IMG/VR virus record: IMGVR_UViG_3300035698_014446
Span: 1 to 64,000 of that record
Reading direction: 5' to 3' (one strand)
Length of the DNA stretch: 64,000 nt
Source of the DNA: a virus
Below, piece after piece: positions 8,694 through 17,516 of the stretch. The notes beneath the pieces are model-generated. The model saw nothing but the letters and a program-made list of their open reading frames with translations. It was not told where the DNA came from and did not search any database. The translations under genes were made by a program, and so were the position numbers. Position 1 is the first letter of the stretch; each line of letters begins with the position of its first letter.

Positions 8694-8756
8694 CATGCAT
8701 TTATAATGCATTATATCACGATGGAACAATTCGCTTTGCCGGTTTTCTCCGTTTAA

Positions 8757-8859
8757 GTTGTTCGTGAATTTAAAATCGCCCGCTTTGCCATTAAGCTATC
8801 CGGCGATCAATAACGCCGGAGTGAGACTCGAACTCACATCGCACGATCAAGCGAACAAC
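8757..8859 (-). tRNA. Candidate circularly permuted tRNA B (3' half before 5' half)
   Basis: On the minus strand the T arm (8837 to 8821, GTGAG/CTCAC with loop TTCGAGT) and acceptor 3' strand TCCGGCG (8820-8814) come first. After an 8-nt linker come the exactly complementary acceptor 5' strand CGCCGGA (8805-8799) and a D arm with GCTT/AAGC stem and GG-containing loop. The outer ends also pair (GTTGTTCG, 8852-8859, with CGAACAAC, 8757-8764), closing an extended anticodon arm as in known permuted pre-tRNAs. The anticodon region reads TTTTAAA or TTTAAAT, so identity is uncertain (UUA or UAA anticodon). No CCA is encoded. A degenerate tRNA remnant is the alternative. Confidence 0.55.
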
Positions 8860-8914
8860 ACTCGACCCGACAAACATCGTAAAATAAGCTTAGAGCAATA
8901 GTCTCGTACTAATA

Positions 8915-9016
8915 GTTGCCACCGACTTTCCATTCCGAGCCGATGCGTCTGCCAATTCCGCCACCCTGCGGGGTATAATACTTAATCGCAGGGGCAGGAT
9001 TCGAACCTGCAAGCAA
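8915..9016 (-). tRNA. Candidate circularly permuted tRNA A (Leu-like D arm)
   Basis: Minus-strand order: a variable-arm 3' strand GTTGCT (9016-9011... read leftward), T arm at 9010-8994 (GCAGG/CCTGC, loop TTCGAAT), acceptor CCCTGCG (8993-8987), a 16-nt linker, then the perfectly complementary acceptor CGCAGGG (8970-8964), TG, and a tRNA-Leu-type D arm (8961-8945). Next is an anticodon stem TCGGC/GTCGG, a 12-nt loop instead of 7 (8927-8938) and a variable-arm strand GGCAAC (8920-8915) that pairs with GTTGCT. All cloverleaf spacings except the anticodon loop are canonical once the halves are swapped. Identity cannot be fixed; a 7-nt reading with GGA is possible. Confidence 0.6.
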
Positions 9017-9019
9017 CAC

Positions 9020-9067
9020 ATAAGACTTAACTTTAGCTTAATCTTATCCGGGGGCATTCGTCCCCGG
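9020..9067 (-). other. Two hairpins between the DUF7873-like gene and tRNA A
   Basis: CCGGGG/CCCCGG stem at 9048-9067 directly follows the stop codon at 9075-9077; a second stem at 9020-9047 pairs ATAAGA with TCTTAT and an inner TTAA/TTAA around a 7-nt loop. No T-run, so weak as terminators; they may protect the mRNA 3' end or guide processing of the tRNA region. Confidence 0.4.
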
Positions 9068-9074
9068 CTGCTCC

Positions 9075-9806
9075 CTATTTACTTGGAAAAATATGACTGA
9101 ATAATTCCGTTCCCACAGAAACGAAAGAAATTTCCACGCTATTTGCTTCTTCTCTCGCGACCTTTACCGCCTCTTGCAACTTCTCGATGCGTTTGATAAT
9201 CGCGGCTTTTTCCGACTCCGGCATGGCCCCAGACATATGAATTGTGGTCCAGTGTCCCACCATCTTGTCGATGTTAATTATTTCCGCCTGTCCCGGCTGA
9301 TGTTCGGTCGGTTCGAACATTACGTGCGTCGTCGGGATTTTTTGAGTTTTGACGGTCTGTTCCTCTTTCGTCACCCAACAATTTTTCGCCTCATCCATCG
9401 TCCACACCCTATCCGGTGGTAACGTCGGAATGTTGTAGGCAAATGTTCGCAAATCGACCAACTGTTTTTCCATAAAGAGTAAAGTGGTAACAGGAATCGA
9501 TTTAAACACGATTTTGTTGTCCACTTTTACATCGGCTCTGGCCGAAGTATTCGCGGAATCCTGCGTGGCTACACAATCAAGAAAATTAACATACTCGTCT
9601 TTCATTTCTTGAATTGCGTCAGGAACCCGAAGTTGTACCCTACGAGATTCAGGTGGAAAAATCTCACCCTCTACATCCGTCGGTTCGTACGTACGGTTAA
9701 TACCACCAATACGATCATTATGCCACCCCCTGTGTATTTCTGTAAGAAGTTTTTGGGTTCTCGTTTTCTTACCCTGTACAATTGCAATTAACTGGTTTAA
9801 CTTCAT
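9075..9806 (-). CDS. DUF7873-like conserved protein
   Basis: 243 residues from ATG 9806, selected because GGAGAG lies 6 nt upstream; the open frame extends to 9869 without a ribosome site. It begins MKLNQLIAIVQGKKTRTQK and has PPESRRVQLRV, a Val-Thr-x-Leu-Leu-Phe-Met-Glu-Lys-Gln-Leu-x-Asp-Leu-Arg segment near 120, and a helical REEAN-containing tail. I recognise this as the protein family seen in many bacterial and phage genomes as DUF7873; its function is unknown. It stands alone between a control region upstream and the structured RNA region downstream. Confidence 0.7.
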   Translation of the reverse strand: MKLNQLIAIVQGKKTRTQKLLTEIHRGWHNDRIGGINRTYEPTDVEGEIFPPESRRVQLRVPDAIQEMKDEYVNFLDCVATQDSANTSARADVKVDNKIVFKSIPVTTLLFMEKQLVDLRTFAYNIPTLPPDRVWTMDEAKNCWVTKEEQTVKTQKIPTTHVMFEPTEHQPGQAEIINIDKMVGHWTTIHMSGAMPESEKAAIIKRIEKLQEAVKVAREEANSVEISFVSVGTELFSHIFPSK

Positions 9807-10026
9807 AACTCTCTCTCCAATAAATAATAAATCGTGGAGCAAACCGCACGACCGTCGCGCGATGGACATATTTCGCCGAACACCCTATGCCGCGTATTAC
9901 GTATCTCGCGGCCACGGGTCGTGGGCATCCACTTAGTCGATTCTTAAGCTAAACCTACTGCAGATAGTGCTGACAGCGGCCTACTCCACAACCAAGTTAT
10001 CCGACATTTATCGGGCGTCTACTTCT

Positions 10027-10056
10027 ATAACGTCCGGGACGTTGATTCGGTTTCAT
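10027..10056 (-). repeat. MKPNQ-type 30-bp motif, copy 1
   Basis: Reads ATGAAACCGAATCAA then CGTCCCGGACGTTATA on the minus strand; it would encode MKPNQRPGRY. Two more copies are at 10132-10161 (plus) and 53171-53200 (plus). Confidence 0.6.
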
Positions 10057-10131
10057 ACTACAGTTAAATATACCACCCGTAGTATATTCGCTTGAGTTAA
10101 ATACACTACCCGTTGTGTCCGGATATATTTC

Positions 10132-10161
10132 GTGAAACTGAGTCAATGCGCCGGACGTTAT
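10132..10161 (+). repeat. MKPNQ-type 30-bp motif, copy 2
   Basis: Plus-strand copy beginning with GTG; would encode VKLSQCAGRY. It faces copy 1 across 75 bp, forming a divergent pair in the control region. Confidence 0.6.
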
Positions 10162-10451
10162 AAGATCGAAGATCGAACACCGTCCTTTCTCCAACCCCCC
10201 GGAGACTTAACATTAACACTCTTCCTTCCGAACGTTGAAATATATTAGAAAGGTATTTTCAGCTACCGGAACATTGTTTCTTTCAATGTAGACATACTTC
10301 TCGGATATATACACATACCCCCGCCGAATATATTATAGAAATATTTCGAATACACGGGACATTGAAGGAAATACATTTCTCACACCTCCGAAGAATGAGA
10401 GAGGTGAGCCCGGTGGACAAGGCCGAACTCAACCTCAATCATCTGAGAAAA

Positions 10452-10468
10452 GAGATATTCAATATCTC
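10452..10468. promoter_or_regulatory. 17-bp operator-like palindrome
   Basis: GAGATATT, one central C, AATATCTC: perfect 8-bp arms. Size and AT-rich symmetric form suit a dimeric repressor site. No repressor gene is recognised in the window. Confidence 0.35.
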
Positions 10469-10517
10469 AATCCTCCGAACAAGAAACAACGACAATTACC
10501 AAAAACACACACGCCAC

Positions 10518-10811
10518 CTAATGAAAAACAATCGGAACAATAAATTCATCCTCCTTGTGCTTTTGCACTGATGATATGTATTCAACAAAAGTGTTGACTA
10601 CTTCACTCGTTTCACTACCAAAATTTTCAAGTGTAAAAATCCCGGTTTCAATGTTGTACGATAACGATTTGAAACCTTTGTCTTGGAGTAGATATGATAT
10701 ATCTGCCTCAATTACTACCCCATCACGTTCAACACGGAGTTTACCTTTCGTACAACCAGCGAAAAACAGTAACATAATTATTATTACAAATACAATTATG
10801 GACCACTTCAT
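10518..10811 (-). CDS. Small lipoprotein
   Basis: 97 residues. A hydrophobic signal with lipobox LLFFAGC places the modified Cys at 19, followed by a 78-residue periplasmic domain with no recognised fold. AAAGGAGG lies at ideal distance before ATG 10811. It follows the tail genes, a common place for lysis accessory proteins, so an outer-membrane spanin or superinfection-exclusion lipoprotein is possible but unproven. Confidence 0.65.
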   Translation of the reverse strand: MKWSIIVFVIIIMLLFFAGCTKGKLRVERDGVVIEADISYLLQDKGFKSLSYNIETGIFTLENFGSETSEVVNTFVEYISSVQKHKEDEFIVPIVFH

Positions 10812-10832
10812 AACTATACCTCCTTTAACAAA

Positions 10833-11240
10833 TTATACGTCCCACTCATAACCAAACGTGTCCATAGTACATGTACACGCACCACCAGCAGCGGTAGTTA
10901 TTTCCACGCCGAACTCTTGTCCTGCAATAATTATATCCTGCACAACCGGGGTCATGTTGGGAACAGGCATAATGACGCCAGCCTTATCTGTACTATCAAA
11001 TCCAGCTAAGGTTACATCACTAAGCCACTGGTCCATATTACCGGCAACACCATACAAACCAAATGTTACCACAGCGAGAGCAGCATCAGCAGATAAATCT
11101 CTCACACCAATCATAGTAGGTATTCCTGCTTTGTTGAGAGGACATGTCCACAATGACATTTCCGATAGTGCTGCTGCATTGAGATTGACGAGCAACCTAC
11201 TCGCTAACCTCATAATTCCTCTGTCTTTAGCATCCGCCAT
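10833..11240 (-). CDS. Hypothetical virion-associated protein
   Basis: 135 residues, Ala/Val-rich, no signal peptide. The C-terminal half has beta-rich segments (VVQDIIIAGQEFGVEITTAAGG) suggesting a structural protein. AGGAG precedes ATG 11240. Its position directly after the tail tip and a tiny tail protein suggests a tail or fibre component. Family not recognised. Confidence 0.6.
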   Translation of the reverse strand: MADAKDRGIMRLASRLLVNLNAAALSEMSLWTCPLNKAGIPTMIGVRDLSADAALAVVTFGLYGVAGNMDQWLSDVTLAGFDSTDKAGVIMPVPNMTPVVQDIIIAGQEFGVEITTAAGGACTCTMDTFGYEWDV

Positions 11241-11265
11241 GTTGTTCTCCTTCTAAATAAAAATA

Positions 11266-11466
11266 TTAATCAGCATTTATCATTAATACATCACCTTCGT
11301 GTACTAATATTTCGTTTTCATGTGTCATTATATCAAACACATCTATATTTGCGTTACCCAACAGTGTGTCAACATCAGTCATAAATCCGTTCAAAACTGC
11401 TCCCCAACTTTTTCCACCATCATCTAATAACGGAAAATTATAATTGGTTGTGTATTGTACAGCCAT
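11266..11466 (-). CDS. Short tail-fibre-like N-terminal domain protein
   Basis: 66 residues. YTTNYNFPLLDDGGKSWGAVLNG resembles the first segment of phage tail fibres and tail tip attachment domains (NYxxPLxDxxxxWGxxLN), but here the gene stops soon after. AGGAG precedes ATG 11466. Could be an adaptor between tail tip and fibre. Confidence 0.6.
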   Translation of the reverse strand: MAVQYTTNYNFPLLDDGGKSWGAVLNGFMTDVDTLLGNANIDVFDIMTHENEILVHEGDVLMINAD

Positions 11467-11468
11467 AA

Positions 11469-14400
11469 TTACTCTCCTATAATAATTATATCGTTAGTCC
11501 GTAATGTAAATAATGACCGTTTTGGTGTAACAGTAACAACAAACGTATCACTACTACCCACATCGGATGTATCTATATCGTGCGTTTCAACAACACCTAA
11601 ATCACTATCATAAACAAGAGTACCACCCACCCTTAATTGAAAATTAACCCCAAGTAATTCTGGGTCAACCACATAAGACCCGTATAATATACCATTACCA
11701 GATTTGAGTAATGCTTCATCATCACCATATCGCCATATACCAGTAGTTATATCACTGTGTATATCATACCCACCTCTGTTAAATCCTGTATCTTTACTAT
11801 TCAATGACCAATACACATCGAATTCTGTGCCACTAAATCTTTCATTAATTCTATCACTTATATCACTTGTGAGTCTTAACATTGAAGCAGGTCCGGGGCG
11901 ACTACCCATACCTTTAATCACATCAGATATACCAACAACATCATCTATCTCCATCGCCTTATCACCGTAAAACGTTAATGCCTTAATCCAAACTTTTCTA
12001 CCTATATCCACATCATCAAATTCTAACATTGCGTTTGAATCAAGTGTAACAAACACCTCACTGGCCGAATGGGCAACTGCCTTAGTACCATACATACCCC
12101 TCATTAAATTATTTAATTTCCATCTATTAACTACTGCTGGAGATACTATTACATCATCACCCGGTATACCCGGTCCAGCTTCCAAAACATTAACTACTCT
12201 TACTTCGTAAAAATATGTATCTCTTGCAGTACCGGTCCACGGGGCAGGCATACCATCAACATAAGCACCATCTTTGTACGCTCTATCAGCACCAAAACTT
12301 ACTGTTCTACCTAACTCTGTAGCAGATGCCATATTCCATGCAATGAATATTACTTGTCCATTGGTAACATCTAACGGCGTAATCAATTCAAATCTTTGAA
12401 GGTTATAACCTTGAACCCACACCCCTGCTGCAGTAACTGCTAATCTTGTGGAAGGAGCACCAGCTACTCCATCATCATCATAAATACCAGCAATTACAGC
12501 AGCTGCACTACCAACTAAATGATGGATTTCAATATGAGTAATAGTCAAATCTTTTGTCATAGTCCATTCTTGGGCGTATCGTTTATTACCAGTTGTATTT
12601 CCAGTATTAACTGCGGGATAACCATCACTGGTAATAGTATCACCAGTAGTTGTGTCACCAATTAATGTTATATTATACCAACTACCAGATGTTGCTGAAA
12701 CACCGAATGGGTCTGGTAAACCACCCGCCCAATTAGAACCAGCAACAACAGCACGTCCAGTTTGTACATGAGCTTTATAATAATTAGTATTACCCGGAGA
12801 TGCGTCTTGCACAAAAGCTATCCAGTATGTAGTTCCAGCAGTAACGGCAACTGGTGTAATAAAATCAATTGTTTGAAAATGTCTACCAGTTGCTTCTTGA
12901 ACAGTAGAAGCACTAACTGCTAACCTGTTACCGGGAGTATTAGCAGCACCCGTGTTGTCATACAGAGCAACCATAATATTGTTGGTGTTTACGCCAAGAT
13001 GTTCAACGGAAACACCAGTAGCAGTATAATCTTCTATAGGAGATACTGCTATAGCTATTCTATTAGTATTAACCCACGGGGAAGTACCATAAATATAACC
13101 TTCATCATAATTTCTAATTTCACCACCACCAATAAGAGGACCAGCTACGGTTATTGCTGCGTGGGATAAATCTTCCGCATCTTTAAAGGCAATTATTTCA
13201 TTACCTAATCTACATAACTTTTTTTCACCAAAAAATTCAATATCAGTTATTGCTTGATCTGGTTCACCAACTGAATCACCAAGAGATACAGTTATTTCAT
13301 CGCTTTGACGAAGAATAACTGATGGGTATTCTTCATCAACATCATAAACTAAAGTACCAGCTACATTCCACCCCTCAAGTACTGTACCGCTACCAACTGT
13401 ATCAACTAAATCATACGATACATCATCCCAACTTCTGTACCAATGCCATCCATTAACTTCACTAGCCATAGGTGCAAATGAAAGAGCTACCTTATTACTT
13501 AATCTACTCTGTAAAAAACTTATTTGTGGAGCAACCAAATCAGACACTTGAATAACTGGTGTTTCTTCATGGTCCGTGTCTTCCGAATCATAATCGTCTT
13601 TGACTATAGAATACATATAACTTGCGTCTTCTACAGCTTTTATTGCCAAACCTCGTCCGTCTTTGTCTTCATCAATTGATACAATTCTAATTAATGCATC
13701 ACTAACTGCATACTCATCATTCAATGTTCCTACATCACCAGTCTCCAACAACATATTCTTATATGATAAAATAAAAGTGTACGCCGAAAATCTATACATT
13801 GATTCAGCAAGATACCTATACGCCATTAACTGTGCAAGACCGATATTGGTTATACCTTGTAAATTAATCGTCTTAATCCTAACATTACCAGATATTCTCT
13901 GGTCTACTTCATCATTTGCCAAGGCGACAGACGTATCGTATTCTTTGGCTCTGTTAGTCCAAGTTATCTCCACCCTGTTATTCGTTTCACTATATTTTCT
14001 TTTAGTGATTTTGACAGGAGGTTCCGGATTTTCCGTATCATCCACAACCAAATTATCCCGGTCTATATTAAACGTGGGTGGTTGTTCTTTATAAATACCG
14101 ATATTTATCTTACCCTCGGACATAAATAAATATCCTTGGAAGTGAGATAACACATAATCTATGTGGTCAAGTACTGGTTTTCTGCTCTTAAATACAAAAC
14201 TACAGAATATATCCTGATCACTACAATATACTCTTGCCATAATAAACGAATCAAGATCGATGTACGATGCAGCATCTATTTTTGCACCATATCTTTGATT
14301 GGTTAATAAAGCGTATATTACATCGACAGGATTAACGTCCATAATTCCTGTCAAAAGAACGTATGATGGAAGTATAAAGGATTCGGAGGCATACAATCCT

Positions 14401-16034
14401 TTTTGTAATCTGAATGTTGCGTCTGCGTTATAACCTTGAACGAATACTAAGTCTTTATCATATTTTATAATTGAGTAATTAGTACTTGTTTCCCCAGAAC
14501 CGACCTGTAAAATTACGTTTTTCTCTTTATCAAAACACAATGAAGATAACCAACCTCCGAGATTTGGAGTAACTTCTACTTCAGCTTCTTGTCCATCTAA
14601 CAATAAGTCCCACTTTTTTAGTTTATCACCTTGAATAAAGTAGACTCCATTTTCATTAGCTATAATATTGTATATAGCATCAATACCATCACCAGAAGTA
14701 CTGACGGATTTAATTAAACCTTGAGCGGGGTCAGCACCTTGTGATAAAGGTATACCACATCTCCATAAGCTAGTAAATGGTGCTATCGTACCCCAACCTC
14801 CAAAGTATATAGAATCACCATATACTGCAGCATCAAAAACTACATTAATATTGGCATGAGTTTCAACACCCTCGTATTCGTAAAATAATGATCCATCACT
14901 ACCGTTTATAATTCCAGGTTGATAATTAGGTGCATCTCCCAAATCTCTAAGATAAATATTTTCGTATTGATCTATTCTAAGAAAAAATATGGCTGTACGA
15001 AAAATAGTAGCCATTTCATATTCCCATATCAATGCACCAGTAGTGGCATTCCACTTCATTATCCATGAACTACCTGCATTTGCTTGCATTGCACAATATA
15101 CGAAATTACTATCTTTTGAGAATTTAGCACCAGTAGTAATACCTGTTTGTCCAGCAACAACACTTCCCCATGTAAATGGTATTGCCAAATCTTCGTTATT
15201 AACATCAAAAATGAATAAAGGAAGATCATTTGTAGCTTCGTTCCAGCCTTGTGAAATTATATACCGACCACTACGGTCGGGAGCTATGTCTGTAGCTAAA
15301 CCACCTGATATGCTGGTTTTATTAAATACTGGTGCAAAACTTCGATTAAGTATATAATGGGCGGCGTTCAACTGCCAATGTCCTATCGCATACTCTACCG
15401 GGTCACTCGTCATTTCAAAGGTAAAATTTGGTAAATTGCTGGCTGTTCCTAATTCGTACTCATTGAAAAAAGCACAGGTTATATATCTATACGTACCATA
15501 TGTTTCCCCGGTTACGGCAAGTATATCATTTTCATTATCTGAACCATCAAATTCAGTAAGTGCAGTAATGGCTATTTCTTCTTTACCAGCCCATACTCGT
15601 CTTATGTGAGCTTCCCCGTGACATATAGCAATAAGGAATGATCTCCTGTATTGTACTGTTTTTGTTTCTGTACCACCACCGCCGCCTCCTTTACCTCCTC
15701 CACCACCACTTTTTATAACGTACGGGTGTAATTCACCTATCCATATTACATTACCTGCTACCTTGCGTGTACCCATTACTATCTGTACGGGCGTACCTTT
15801 ATCGCTTCTTTGTATGGGATAAGTTGCTATCTCAGGCATTTGTGTATTATTATCCGTGGGAAATAACATGTATCCTAAAGACATACCCACGAGAAATGCT
15901 GCTTCGTAACCTATGTACGAACCTAATATGTAGGCAGTACCAATACCAACTAATATTGGTGCAGCAGCTTTACCACTACGATTACCTGCAAACTTGCGTC
16001 TGTTTCTACGTGTATTGTGCCATTTTTTCTTCAT
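11469..16034 (-). CDS. Tail tip/host-specificity protein (J-like)
   Basis: 1521 residues. The N-terminus is basic, then a Gly/Ala-rich hydrophobic stretch (25-60), a GGGGGKGGGGGG linker near 110-121 and a region matching the phage tail hub family. Around 390-560 repeats with aromatic/Gly pattern suggest a propeller-like insert. Around 570-700 is the receptor-binding core typical of J/GTA tail proteins (NPVDVIYALLTNQRYGAKID and a following PVLDHIDYVLSHFQGYLF). The C-terminal 700 residues are beta-rich, with two related jelly-roll-like segments near 1000-1230. It forms the tail tip and probably contacts the host. Confidence 0.85.
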   Translation of the reverse strand: MKKKWHNTRRNRRKFAGNRSGKAAAPILVGIGTAYILGSYIGYEAAFLVGMSLGYMLFPTDNNTQMPEIATYPIQRSDKGTPVQIVMGTRKVAGNVIWIGELHPYVIKSGGGGGKGGGGGGTETKTVQYRRSFLIAICHGEAHIRRVWAGKEEIAITALTEFDGSDNENDILAVTGETYGTYRYITCAFFNEYELGTASNLPNFTFEMTSDPVEYAIGHWQLNAAHYILNRSFAPVFNKTSISGGLATDIAPDRSGRYIISQGWNEATNDLPLFIFDVNNEDLAIPFTWGSVVAGQTGITTGAKFSKDSNFVYCAMQANAGSSWIMKWNATTGALIWEYEMATIFRTAIFFLRIDQYENIYLRDLGDAPNYQPGIINGSDGSLFYEYEGVETHANINVVFDAAVYGDSIYFGGWGTIAPFTSLWRCGIPLSQGADPAQGLIKSVSTSGDGIDAIYNIIANENGVYFIQGDKLKKWDLLLDGQEAEVEVTPNLGGWLSSLCFDKEKNVILQVGSGETSTNYSIIKYDKDLVFVQGYNADATFRLQKGLYASESFILPSYVLLTGIMDVNPVDVIYALLTNQRYGAKIDAASYIDLDSFIMARVYCSDQDIFCSFVFKSRKPVLDHIDYVLSHFQGYLFMSEGKINIGIYKEQPPTFNIDRDNLVVDDTENPEPPVKITKRKYSETNNRVEITWTNRAKEYDTSVALANDEVDQRISGNVRIKTINLQGITNIGLAQLMAYRYLAESMYRFSAYTFILSYKNMLLETGDVGTLNDEYAVSDALIRIVSIDEDKDGRGLAIKAVEDASYMYSIVKDDYDSEDTDHEETPVIQVSDLVAPQISFLQSRLSNKVALSFAPMASEVNGWHWYRSWDDVSYDLVDTVGSGTVLEGWNVAGTLVYDVDEEYPSVILRQSDEITVSLGDSVGEPDQAITDIEFFGEKKLCRLGNEIIAFKDAEDLSHAAITVAGPLIGGGEIRNYDEGYIYGTSPWVNTNRIAIAVSPIEDYTATGVSVEHLGVNTNNIMVALYDNTGAANTPGNRLAVSASTVQEATGRHFQTIDFITPVAVTAGTTYWIAFVQDASPGNTNYYKAHVQTGRAVVAGSNWAGGLPDPFGVSATSGSWYNITLIGDTTTGDTITSDGYPAVNTGNTTGNKRYAQEWTMTKDLTITHIEIHHLVGSAAAVIAGIYDDDGVAGAPSTRLAVTAAGVWVQGYNLQRFELITPLDVTNGQVIFIAWNMASATELGRTVSFGADRAYKDGAYVDGMPAPWTGTARDTYFYEVRVVNVLEAGPGIPGDDVIVSPAVVNRWKLNNLMRGMYGTKAVAHSASEVFVTLDSNAMLEFDDVDIGRKVWIKALTFYGDKAMEIDDVVGISDVIKGMGSRPGPASMLRLTSDISDRINERFSGTEFDVYWSLNSKDTGFNRGGYDIHSDITTGIWRYGDDEALLKSGNGILYGSYVVDPELLGVNFQLRVGGTLVYDSDLGVVETHDIDTSDVGSSDTFVVTVTPKRSLFTLRTNDIIIIGE

Positions 16035-16455
16035 TTAGCCTTATCACTCCAGTCAGTCTTTTGTGCCACATCGAGTTTTTTACTATCCCTATTTGACAGT
16101 AGCGAGCGTGTGATACTGAATGAGCAAATTGATAACCACCAAGAAATACTCCTACATGTGAATTACATTTTCCAAATCTGAACACGAATAAATCGCCTAT
16201 TTTTCTGTCAAAGACAAAATCACCTATCTTCAACAATTCCTCAGTTATTATATCACTTGCCCCACTATGTATATTCCAGTCAAATTTATACTTTTTGAGT
16301 TTGTACTTTTTTATTTTTCCTAATTTATTAAGTACACCTATTATTAATCCCGTACAATCACACCCTTTTTCAGTAGTACCCATATGGCGATACGGAATCT
16401 TTTTGACAGCCCATCTACGTGCTTCATTAGCAAATAGTATATTAAAATCACTCAC
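16006..16455 (-). CDS. NlpC/P60 cysteine peptidase, tail assembly (K-like)
   Basis: 149 residues. GCDCTGLI supplies the catalytic Cys and SHVGVFLGG the catalytic His of an NlpC/P60 peptidoglycan endopeptidase. In lambda-like and GTA-like tails this gene lies just before the tip protein and helps tail assembly and wall penetration; the order is the same here. Its 3' end overlaps the tip gene by 29 nt and ends with TAG. Confidence 0.85.
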   Translation of the reverse strand: MSDFNILFANEARRWAVKKIPYRHMGTTEKGCDCTGLIIGVLNKLGKIKKYKLKKYKFDWNIHSGASDIITEELLKIGDFVFDRKIGDLFVFRFGKCNSHVGVFLGGYQFAHSVSHARYCQIGIVKNSMWHKRLTGVIRLNEEKMAQYT

Positions 16456-17516
16456 AGTGTTTCCTGAACCTTTGGTATGTGAATAAACCCTAAAAAATTC
16501 TGTTTGTTATCGTACACACCATCACAGGTTTCAGCTACTCTTTTATCACAACCCGGATACAAATTATATGTAGTGCCATTCGCTATATTCCTTGGAAAAG
16601 CAACAAGTGTAGTTAATACTCCACTAACAAGAGTCCGAATCATTCTTCTTTGGCCCTCATTATCACCATTCGTTAATTGTATTTCTCCCATTTCAAATAA
16701 TTTTAAGTTTTCGATTGGAGTACCGTTAACAACCACATCACTCACACCAGCCGGACCAGATATCACTTCATCATCAACAAATTGTGTACCCAACTTATTA
16801 TACCATACTTGTCCATCACTCGGTGATGTGTAATGTATATTGGCTACAGTAGCCACTCCCGCTATATCACCGGTCATTGCATCACCAATACTAAACGGAT
16901 TTACACTATCACCCGCGTCAAACGGAACCTTAAATAATTGCAAGTCCGAATCCATAACAGAGAACCTGTCCGAAGCTACACCGTTAACTGTCCCAGTGAA
17001 CAAATAATCTGATTGGGTAAGGGCGCATCCGCTATCAAAAAGTACGTGATTACACGGTTCCTGATATAGAGGACGTGGTATTTGTACATTAAGAGAATTA
17101 AGTATTGATTTACATATTAGTGTAAGAGTTTGTCTGTCAAACTCCACATCGGCAGTACCTACAAACATAACCGTTTCTAAGTCTGCAGCATACGAATCAG
17201 TCCAATTAATTCTTGTAATTGTGATTTTAACAGCGTCCAAAACGTTTTTGTTTACCAACTCGTACAGATCACCAGTTATGTTTTGTAAAGATACGGTTAC
17301 TGTATCCATTTCAAGATTGATGTTATGAGCAATCGTTTCTCTGTTTATTGGTAATGATACATACATAACACTTGGACTACCCCACTTTATATCTTCACTG
17401 TGGGACGTAAAATAATAAATACCCCCATCAGATAGTTCTATTTTGAACAATTCAGCGAGTTTTAAAGTGTTATTTTTTATCGCTGTTTCAAAAGTGGCGT
17501 TTACTTCTAACGTCAT
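16452..17516 (-). CDS. DUF2163/BR0599-family tail protein
   Basis: 354 residues. The N-terminal half is the DUF2163 domain; the centre has PLYQEPCNHVLFDSGCALTQ, the paired-Cys motif of the phage BR0599 family. Members lie between DUF2460 and NlpC/P60 genes in GTA-like tail modules and form the distal tail baseplate. The order and the 4-nt overlaps on both sides match that module. Confidence 0.85.
   Translation of the reverse strand: MTLEVNATFETAIKNNTLKLAELFKIELSDGGIYYFTSHSEDIKWGSPSVMYVSLPINRETIAHNINLEMDTVTVSLQNITGDLYELVNKNVLDAVKITITRINWTDSYAADLETVMFVGTADVEFDRQTLTLICKSILNSLNVQIPRPLYQEPCNHVLFDSGCALTQSDYLFTGTVNGVASDRFSVMDSDLQLFKVPFDAGDSVNPFSIGDAMTGDIAGVATVANIHYTSPSDGQVWYNKLGTQFVDDEVISGPAGVSDVVVNGTPIENLKLFEMGEIQLTNGDNEGQRRMIRTLVSGVLTTLVAFPRNIANGTTYNLYPGCDKRVAETCDGVYDNKQNFLGFIHIPKVQETL

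Larger units (their letters stand above)
9807..10517. promoter_or_regulatory. Control region with inverted copies of a 30-bp motif and an operator-like palindrome
   Basis: About 700 bp without a well-supported gene, upstream of the leftward gene at 9806. It contains two copies of the MKPNQ-type motif in opposite orientation (10027-10056 and 10132-10161), a 17-bp palindrome at 10452-10468 (GAGATATT-C-AATATCTC), a TATAAT-like box on the minus strand at 10332-10337, and local AT repeats. Short ORFs here (for example minus 9997-10194) are explained by the repeats. Most likely promoter/operator DNA for the leftward early operon. Confidence 0.45.

Noticed and set aside
8814-8970. One linear tRNA using the 5' half of A and the 3' half of B
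   Set aside because: Acceptor pairing has a mismatch (6 of 7) and would need a large insertion, whereas the permuted pairings are both 7 of 7; kept as an alternative explanation.
8757-9016. Group I intron or permuted group I intron in the tRNA region
   Set aside because: The non-tRNA segments are only about 100 nt and I find no P3-P7 core; tRNA halves explain the pairing better.
9997-10194. 65-codon minus ORF in the control region
   Set aside because: Made of regulatory repeats and the MKPNQ motif; no good ribosome site for the full frame.
10362-10571. 69-codon plus ORF
   Set aside because: Starts at TTG without ribosome site and runs into the opposite-strand lipoprotein gene; low-complexity sequence.
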